NCBI GenBank assembly: GCA_029784795.1
Contig: JAFMAW010000032.1
Location: 1 to 8,414 of the forward strand
Direction: 5' to 3'
DNA from: Nitrososphaerota archaeon
GTDB lineage: Archaea > Thermoproteota > Nitrososphaeria > Nitrososphaerales > UBA183
DNA length: 8,414 bases
The notes under the pieces: model-generated
Database searches by the model: none
Seen by the model: only the letters and a program-made list of their open reading frames with translations
What the model was told of the DNA's origin: nothing
Position numbers and translations under genes: made by a program
Shown here: positions 1-4,418 of the stretch, piece by piece
Layout: the number at the start of each line of letters is the position of its first letter
Position numbering within the stretch: position 1 is the first letter of the stretch

Positions 1-23
1 AGACAGAGAGGCCCACCCCCGGA

Positions 24-449
24 ATGGTGGACGCGGAGTTGAAAGGGAACACCCTGAGGGTGTACATCTATGCCCTCAAGAAGCGCCGTGTGGGAGTGCG
101 GGAGGTCCAGCGCGCCCTTCTCATGTCGAACCCCTCCTTAGCACAGTATCATCTCAACAAGCTGAAGGATATGGGCCTTGTCTCGGAGAACAATGGAGGG
201 TATGAAGTAGTCGGAGAGGTGAAGGTTGACGTGATGAGGGACTTCCTCAGGCTCGGTACTCTCATAGTCCCGAGGTTCATATTCTACGCGGTCATCTTCA
301 CGGTGTTCGCCGCATACCTTGGTCTCGTCGGCGCGCCATACTATGTCCTTGTTCCTGTCTTGGAATGGTTCGCCGTGGGGCTGGCGGCGGCCGCGGCCGT
401 GTTCTGGTTTGAGGCGATTAGGGCCTGGCGATCCGCCCCCTCGCCGTGA
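24..449 (+). CDS. Winged-helix DNA-binding protein with two C-terminal membrane helices
   Basis: Probable membrane-anchored transcription regulator of 141 residues. Residues 10-63 look like a winged helix: a helical N-terminus, a recognition helix around 36-52 (NPSLAQYHLNKLKDMGL, typical of archaeal wHTH proteins) and a short wing around 53-63 (SENNGGYEVV). Two hydrophobic stretches follow, about 79-102 and 108-132, so the DNA-binding domain should face the cytoplasm with both helices in the membrane. No sensor domain or signal peptide is visible. The ATG at 24 fits, because LKGNTLRVY usually lies near the N-terminus of such proteins. The frame is open to the window edge, however, so a few upstream residues cannot be excluded. 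It ends 61 bases before the YchF gene, which has its own TATA-like box. Its target genes and signal are unknown. Confidence 0.75.
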   Translation: MVDAELKGNTLRVYIYALKKRRVGVREVQRALLMSNPSLAQYHLNKLKDMGLVSENNGGYEVVGEVKVDVMRDFLRLGTLIVPRFIFYAVIFTVFAAYLGLVGAPYYVLVPVLEWFAVGLAAAAAVFWFEAIRAWRSAPSP

Positions 450-470
450 CCGCCCTCTCCGCACAAATGG

Positions 471-478
471 TTTTATCC
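471..478 (+). promoter_or_regulatory. TATA-like box for the YchF-PriL operon
   Basis: TTTTATCC is centred about 36 bases before the GTG at 511. Transcription 26-27 bases downstream would start near 500, giving a leader of roughly 10 bases. AAATGG just upstream is a possible BRE. Confidence 0.5.
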
Positions 479-510
479 AGAAACCGTTTCCTCAAGTCGA
501 GTGATTTCAG

Positions 511-1728
511 GTGCCAATCAGAATCGGACTAATCGGGAAGACCAACGCAGGCAAGACGACCCTGTTTAATTCCATGACCCTCCTCGCTGGAGAGGTCTCG
601 AACTACCCGTTCACCACGAAGTCTCCCGAAACTGGAGTCGCCAACGTAGTCTCTCTCTGCGTGCACAAGGAGTTCAGAGTCCAAGACAACCCCGCAAACT
701 CGAAGTGTGAAGACGGCTGGCGGTTCATCCCCGTGGAGGTGACCGACCTGCCTGGCCTAATCAAAGGGGCGTGGATGGGGAAGGGCCTCGGGAATCAGTT
801 CCTCAGCGTTGCCGCCCAGTCGGATGCCCTCCTCCATGTAGTCGACGCCTCGGGTAGCGTAGACAAGGACGGGAAGATTACCGAGCCTGGGACAGGGGAC
901 CCCATCGCAGACTTCGCCGACGTGGAACTGGAGCTTGTCCTGTGGTACACGAAGTTGTTTACCCAGAACCTTCCGAAGATTTCGAAGCTGTCGAAGACAC
1001 CGGGGTATGGCGTCCCGACCGCGGTCGAAGAGGTGATGCAGGGAATCGGGGTGAGGAAGGAACATGCGGTGGCGGCGATGAAGGACGCGATGCTCGAGGA
1101 GAAGGCGTTCGACTCGTGGAATGAGAAAGAGATTCAGAGCTTCTGCTGGTCGCTCCGGGAGTACTCCAAACCCACCCTCCTCATAGCCAACAAGATGGAC
1201 CTCCCCTACGCGGCTGAGAACTTCAAGAAAATCCGAGAGAAGTTCAAGGGCCTCATGGTGGTACCCACTAGTGGAGAGGCCGAGCTCACACTGCGGAGGG
1301 CCGAAGCCAAGGGGCTCATCAAATACATCCCTGGTGAGGAGCGGTTCGAGTTGCTGAAGCCCCAAGAGCTGAACGACGCCCAGAGGAGCGCGCTCGCTTA
1401 CATCAGGCGCAAGGTCTTCGGGGAGTATCTTAGGACAGGGGTGCAGTTCGCCCTCAACTCAGTTACCTTCAAACTGTTGAAGGAGAACGCAGTATACCCC
1501 GTCCATGACCCCCAGAAACTCTCCGACAAGAACGGGAGAGTCCTCCCCGATGTATACCTCCTCCCGAGCGGGTCCACTGTTGAAGACCTGGCCAGGGACA
1601 TACACTCGGACCTGGTGAAAGGGCTCCTATACGCTGTGGATGTGAGGACCGGGCTGCACCTGCCCACCAACTACGTCCTCAGGGACCGGGATGTGCTTTC
1701 GATAGTATCGACGGCGAAAGAGAGCTAG
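511..1728 (+). CDS. ychF: YchF/Obg-like GTPase with C-terminal TGS domain
   Basis: Cytosolic P-loop NTPase of the archaeal YchF (OLA1-like) branch of the Obg/TRAFAC family, thought to act around the ribosome and stress responses. G motifs are intact: P-loop GKTNAGKT at residues 9-16, DLPG at 79-82, followed by the glycine-rich switch stretch KGAWMGKGLGNQFL, and NKMD at 227-230. HVVDASGSVD near 109-118 is typical of archaeal members. Residues about 343-400 form a TGS domain (DVYLLPSGSTVEDL through DVLSIVST). At 405 residues it is full length for the archaeal type. Classical YchF/OLA1 has an altered G4 (NxxE) that favours ATP; the NKxD here predicts GTP. The start is GTG at 511, giving MPIRIGLIGK with the P-loop close to the N-terminus, as expected. 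It is the first gene of a likely operon with PriL. Confidence 0.92.
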   Translation: MPIRIGLIGKTNAGKTTLFNSMTLLAGEVSNYPFTTKSPETGVANVVSLCVHKEFRVQDNPANSKCEDGWRFIPVEVTDLPGLIKGAWMGKGLGNQFLSVAAQSDALLHVVDASGSVDKDGKITEPGTGDPIADFADVELELVLWYTKLFTQNLPKISKLSKTPGYGVPTAVEEVMQGIGVRKEHAVAAMKDAMLEEKAFDSWNEKEIQSFCWSLREYSKPTLLIANKMDLPYAAENFKKIREKFKGLMVVPTSGEAELTLRRAEAKGLIKYIPGEERFELLKPQELNDAQRSALAYIRRKVFGEYLRTGVQFALNSVTFKLLKENAVYPVHDPQKLSDKNGRVLPDVYLLPSGSTVEDLARDIHSDLVKGLLYAVDVRTGLHLPTNYVLRDRDVLSIVSTAKES

Positions 1729-1738
1729 CGAGAGGCCA

Positions 1739-1744
1739 AGGTGA
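1739..1744 (+). promoter_or_regulatory. Ribosome binding site setting the TTG start of priL
   Basis: AGGTGA lies six bases before the TTG at 1751. An in-frame TGA at 1742-1744 means the frame cannot start earlier. An internal gene of an operon would be expected to use a Shine-Dalgarno site, unlike the leaderless genes elsewhere in the window. Confidence 0.65.
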
Positions 1745-1750
1745 AGAGGC

Positions 1751-2734
1751 TTGCCCTATGGAACACCCCTGCTGTCGGACCTGGAATTGCGATACCCCTT
1801 CGCGCCCCGGTCCAGGAAGTTCTTCGAGTCCATCCCCGTGGAAGAGAGCCTCGCCAGCAAGGAAGTCGTCGCCCAGACCCAGAGCAGGCTGTTGAGCTCG
1901 TTGGGGAGGGCCAGGTACGAGCCCAGCATCTCGGAGCTCGTCGAGTTCTCCAGCTTCTTCGCCGCCGCCTTCGTGGCTAGCCAGGACCCGGTTCTCGGTT
2001 CGCGCTTCTCGAAGAAGGAGGCTGAGAGGGCAAAGGGGTTTTTCATCGCCGAGGGGCCGAGGAATAAGGTCACGGTGATGACCGAATGCTTTGGCGCGGC
2101 GGTCCAGACTGACGACCGGGACACCGGGAGGCCGGACTATTCGCTCCCGTTTGAAGGGTATCTTTCGCTCACCTCCAAATACGAACTCTCGAAGGACCCG
2201 AAGTGGAAGTTGGTGAGGCAGGAGTTGGACAGGGGGACGGTCAGGCTGAGTGATAACCTACTCAACGACCTGTTCGGAGGGTGTGCACAGGCAGCGATTG
2301 CAGACGGCGTCAGGAATCTTAGGAGGGCCGACCTGCCGAGACAGCTCGGCGACGTCAAGGCTGAAGTGATCAAGTATGCTCCATCCCCCAAGCCTAAAAC
2401 CAACAAGGGGTATCTCTACGTAGAGGACCTGCTCGCCCATCCGGTCGCGGATGGGAGGCATCGCCTCACTTGGCTGGTTCTCGCCCCATACCTTGTGAAT
2501 GTCAAGAAGCTTGAAGACGAAGCCGCCATCGAGAAGATAAGGGCGTTCGTGGCAGCCGCCGGAGAGACCAGCGCCATGAGGAGGTTCATCGAATACAACG
2601 TCCGGAGGGCGCGCAGGAATGGCCTGCTCCCCCCCACTTTCTCAAAGTTGAAGTCAGAACATCCGGACATCTACGGGCTCCTTCCGAAAGAGGCCCTCAC
2701 CGCCGAAAGCACCAAGGGGAAGGCTGCGCCGTAG
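1751..2734 (+). CDS. priL: DNA primase large subunit (PriL) without Fe-S cysteines, PriX-like C-terminus
   Basis: Noncatalytic subunit of the archaeal/eukaryotic primase, which pairs with PriS to make replication primers; priS is not in the window. Residues 1-200 resemble the PriL N-terminal domain: LELRYPF near the start, a helical region, and the stretch about 134-187 (PFEGYLSLTSKY, KDPKWKLVRQELDRG, VRLSDNLLNDLF), which parallels crenarchaeal PriL as I remember it. Residues 218-312 (DGRHRLTWLVLAPYLVNVKK, ending LKSEHPDIYGLL) resemble PriX, a diverged PriL C-terminal domain lacking the cluster. The protein has only two cysteines (113 and 178), so the usual four-Cys 4Fe-4S site is absent. The start is TTG, 22 bases after ychF. 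PriL identity is likely; the PriX relationship is from memory and less sure. Confidence 0.75.
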   Translation: MPYGTPLLSDLELRYPFAPRSRKFFESIPVEESLASKEVVAQTQSRLLSSLGRARYEPSISELVEFSSFFAAAFVASQDPVLGSRFSKKEAERAKGFFIAEGPRNKVTVMTECFGAAVQTDDRDTGRPDYSLPFEGYLSLTSKYELSKDPKWKLVRQELDRGTVRLSDNLLNDLFGGCAQAAIADGVRNLRRADLPRQLGDVKAEVIKYAPSPKPKTNKGYLYVEDLLAHPVADGRHRLTWLVLAPYLVNVKKLEDEAAIEKIRAFVAAAGETSAMRRFIEYNVRRARRNGLLPPTFSKLKSEHPDIYGLLPKEALTAESTKGKAAP

Positions 2735-2798
2735 CAAATCGTTGTACGGAGTTTCAAGAGCGATAGGTTAACTCGGCTTCGCGGGCCATCGAAGGAAC

Positions 2799-3077
2799 AT
2801 GGTATCGACTTTCGTCGTCGCAATGCTAGGCGGTCTGGCGGCAACAGCCACCACCGCCGCAGCTACGGGGAACGCATCCGCCGCGGCCAGCGCGGTCCAT
2901 GCCGTCCCCCCGGGTCTCCAGGTGGCGCTTTCGCATGTGCCCACCGCGTCGAATGCGTACGAGGTACTCAAGCAGCACATCTCCCTCTACGCTGGGACCG
3001 GGACCGGGGGAACGGCGGCCACCGGCGGAGCCGCAGCGGCTGTGAAACACGGCCTTCGTCTCGGGCGTGGCAAGTAG
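2799..3077 (+). CDS. Small Ala/Thr/Gly-rich hypothetical protein
   Basis: Unrecognised protein of 92 residues. Residues 4-16 (TFVVAMLGGLAAT) are hydrophobic and run into an Ala/Thr/Ser-rich stretch to about 36, so a weak signal sequence or single membrane segment is possible, though no charged residue precedes it. The middle (about 37-66, with SHVPTASNAYEVLKQHISLY) is the only normal-looking globular or helical part. The tail is Gly/Thr/Ala-rich and ends basic (KHGLRLGRGK). Evidence for a real gene: AAGGA just before the ATG, a TATA-like GGTTAACT about 30 bases upstream, and a strong terminator hairpin spanning the stop codon. Against it: low complexity and a high-GC background that opens frames by chance. 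Confidence 0.5.
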   Translation: MVSTFVVAMLGGLAATATTAAATGNASAAASAVHAVPPGLQVALSHVPTASNAYEVLKQHISLYAGTGTGGTAATGGAAAAVKHGLRLGRGK

Positions 3078-3099
3078 CCACGCCCAACGATTTTTTCTT
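3063..3099 (+). terminator. Strong hairpin plus T-tract overlapping a stop codon
   Basis: GGGCGTGGC (3063-3071) pairs perfectly with GCCACGCCC (3077-3085) around a five-base loop. A T-rich run with six consecutive T follows (3091-3099). The TAG stop of the preceding small gene is at 3075-3077, at the loop/stem boundary. Archaeal termination depends mainly on T-tracts, so the hairpin may instead act in RNA stability. Confidence 0.65.
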
Positions 3100-3102
3100 A
3101 AA
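3095..3102 (+). promoter_or_regulatory. TATA-like box for the first aldo/keto reductase
   Basis: TTCTTAAA is centred about 33 bases before the TTG at 3133, giving a predicted leader of only a few bases. It overlaps the end of the upstream T-tract. The same core, CTTAAACC, precedes the paralogous reductase on the minus strand. Confidence 0.45.
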
Positions 3103-3132
3103 CCGGCTCCACATTGCGCTGCGAGCAGGATA

Positions 3133-3957
3133 TTGAAGCTGAAAGAGTTCGGCAAGACCGGAAGTAAGGTCTCGGAGATTGGCATGGGGACATACTACGA
3201 CCCGCTCTGGATTGCGACCGCCTTCGGGGGATGGAAGAGGGGCGCGGCAGCCAAGGTCGGAGCCATCAAAGCGGGGCTGGACGCAGGTATAACCCTCGTC
3301 GACACTGCGGAAATCTACGGCTCTGAGCCTCTGGTGGCCAAGGCCATGGGAGAGGCAAAGCGGGATGAGGTCTTCCTCGCGACCAAGGTGTGGTCGAACC
3401 ACCTGCACCGGGACGACCTCATCAACTCGTTCGACAAGAGCCTGAGGCGCCTGGGGACTTCTTATCTCGATCTCTATCAGGTGCATTTCCCCAACCGGAG
3501 AGTGCCCATCAAGGAGACGATGGCGGCCATGGAGAAGCTCGTCGGAGACGGGAAGCTAAGGCACATAGGAGTCAGCAATTTCAGTTTGGAACAGATCAAA
3601 GAGGCCCGGTCGTCCCTCCCAAAATCAGAGCTGAGTTCAGTCCAGCTTGATTACAGTCTCGTACACAGGAGCGTGGAAGGAGACATCCTCCCGTACTGCG
3701 AGGAGGAGAAGATAGCGCTGATGGCATACTATCCCCTGGGCCACGGGAAGCTCCCCTCTGACCCCAAGCTGGATTCCATCAGTTCCAGCCGCGGCAAAAC
3801 GAGGGCACAGGTGGCGCTGCGGTGGTTGGCCGATAAGGCGACCGTGTTCCCAATCCCGCGCGCATCCAAGGAATCCCACGTCAGGGATAATGCCGCGGCA
3901 GGCGACTGGGAGCTGTCCGATAAGGAAAGGGCGGATCTGGACTTGAAGTTCCGTTAG
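3133..3957 (+). CDS. Aldo/keto reductase
   Basis: NAD(P)H-dependent (beta/alpha)8-barrel reductase of the aldo/keto reductase family, presumably cytosolic; substrate unknown. From the TTG at 3133 it has 274 residues, a normal length. The catalytic tetrad is complete: Asp57 and Tyr62 in DTAEIYG, Lys85 in ATKVW, His118 in LYQVHFP. GVSNF at 146-150 and the cofactor segment IPRASKESHVRDN (241-253) also fit. The frame is open back to an ATG-like start at 3067, but that would lie inside the terminator and upstream of the TATA-like box. The family N-terminus (MKLKEFGKTGSKVSEIGMGT) begins at the TTG, so 3133 is preferred. It is a paralogue of the minus-strand gene at 6960-7763. Confidence 0.9.
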   Translation: MKLKEFGKTGSKVSEIGMGTYYDPLWIATAFGGWKRGAAAKVGAIKAGLDAGITLVDTAEIYGSEPLVAKAMGEAKRDEVFLATKVWSNHLHRDDLINSFDKSLRRLGTSYLDLYQVHFPNRRVPIKETMAAMEKLVGDGKLRHIGVSNFSLEQIKEARSSLPKSELSSVQLDYSLVHRSVEGDILPYCEEEKIALMAYYPLGHGKLPSDPKLDSISSSRGKTRAQVALRWLADKATVFPIPRASKESHVRDNAAAGDWELSDKERADLDLKFR

Positions 3958-3984
3958 TCGCAAATCTTCGAGGTTAACTGCATG

Positions 3985-4029
3985 ACACGGCGGTGAGTGA
4001 CCGCTACCTACTCCACCTTACCGCCGTGT
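3985..4029. other. 10-bp perfect hairpin
   Basis: ACACGGCGGT (3985-3994) pairs with ACCGCCGTGT (4020-4029). Within the 25-base loop, GAGT (3995-3998) can pair with ACTC (4010-4013), extending the stem after a bulge. No T-tract follows, so it does not look like a terminator. Confidence 0.6.
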
Positions 4030-4076
4030 AGGATGAAACGGGTGACAAGGGAAGAAACTGGACCGTGTGAGGCGTT

Positions 4077-4115
4077 GCACGGGTGGCATTGCCGGCTGCC
4101 CTCCGGCACCTGTGC
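4077..4115. other. 9-bp hairpin with inner stem
   Basis: GCACGGGTG (4077-4085) pairs with CACCTGTGC (4107-4115) with one G-T pair. An inner CCGG/CCGG helix (4092-4095 with 4103-4106) lies beyond an asymmetric internal loop. The G-T wobble is allowed only in RNA, on the plus strand. Confidence 0.5.
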
Positions 4116-4201
4116 GTTTCTGTTCGGATTTGCCAGGCTTGGTTGCCTATGATTTTGGCCTGTAGATGAGTTCGCGCCTCTCGGCGGGGCTCGGTCCCTC
4201 C

Positions 4202-4229
4202 GCAACCGGAGTCACCGTCGGTTGCTTTT
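4202..4229 (+). terminator. Possible terminator hairpin inside the gene-poor region
   Basis: GCAACCG (4202-4208) pairs with CGGTTGC (4219-4225) across a 10-base loop, followed directly by TTTT (4226-4229). It could end a short transcript from the 3985-4200 segment. The T-tract is short and this is weak. Confidence 0.3.
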
Positions 4230-4384
4230 GCGAGGAATGCGCTGGGACCCACTCTGGGGGTTGGCTCGGCTTCCTCGGAGGCGAGATCACGCCCATAGGC
4301 GTCGTGGGATACCCATCTCTCAAGGCGGTCGACAGGGGAGCCAGACAAAACCCCGTTTTTGGGGGCCCGGAATCTCTCGTAACT

Positions 4385-4392
4385 TCATATAC
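4385..4392 (+). promoter_or_regulatory. TATA-like box for valS
   Basis: TCATATAC is centred about 31 bases before the TTG at 4419, giving a leader of roughly five bases or none. CATATA is nearly symmetric, so minus-strand transcription into the gene-poor region is also conceivable. Confidence 0.5.
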
Positions 4393-4418
4393 TCTCAAGC
4401 TGGACAGTCTGTAATCGT

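Larger units (their letters stand above)
3958..4418. other. 461-base gene-poor region with several hairpins
   Basis: No convincing protein gene. Both strands hold short open frames of poor protein-like composition. The best is 4166-4414 plus (82 codons, with a Cys-x-Cys-x2-Cys cluster CFCEEC), which lacks a ribosome site or well-placed TATA box and overlaps the ValRS promoter. The region instead contains stable inverted repeats at 3985-4029, 4077-4115 and 4202-4225, plus a CCCC/GGGG hairpin near 4350-4363. It may encode a structured noncoding RNA or act as a long regulatory spacer. I could not match it to RNase P RNA, SRP RNA, tRNA, C/D or H/ACA RNA. Confidence 0.45.

Noticed and set aside
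757..1365. Minus-strand open frame (202 codons) inside the YchF gene
   Set aside because: Antisense to conserved GTPase sequence, including G4, with no recognisable protein features.
3067..3132. Upstream start for the first aldo/keto reductase
   Set aside because: It would begin inside the terminator hairpin and before the TATA-like box, and would add 22 residues not seen in the family N-terminus.
2968..3486. Minus-strand open frame (172 codons) across the terminator and reductase
   Set aside because: Antisense to the conserved reductase and spans two regulatory signals; Arg/His-rich shadow composition.
2765..3979. AGGTTAACT repeated after two stop codons (2765-2773 and 3971-3979)
   Set aside because: A 9-base repeat is expected many times by chance in 8.4 kb; only the first copy is at a TATA-like distance from a start.
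4115..4276. RNase P RNA on the minus strand of the gene-poor region
   Set aside because: GAGGAAGCC (4268-4276) and ACAGAAACG (4115-4123) faintly recall RNase P conserved segments. The surrounding sequence does not match, I could not build the P4 pairing, and such short strings occur by chance.
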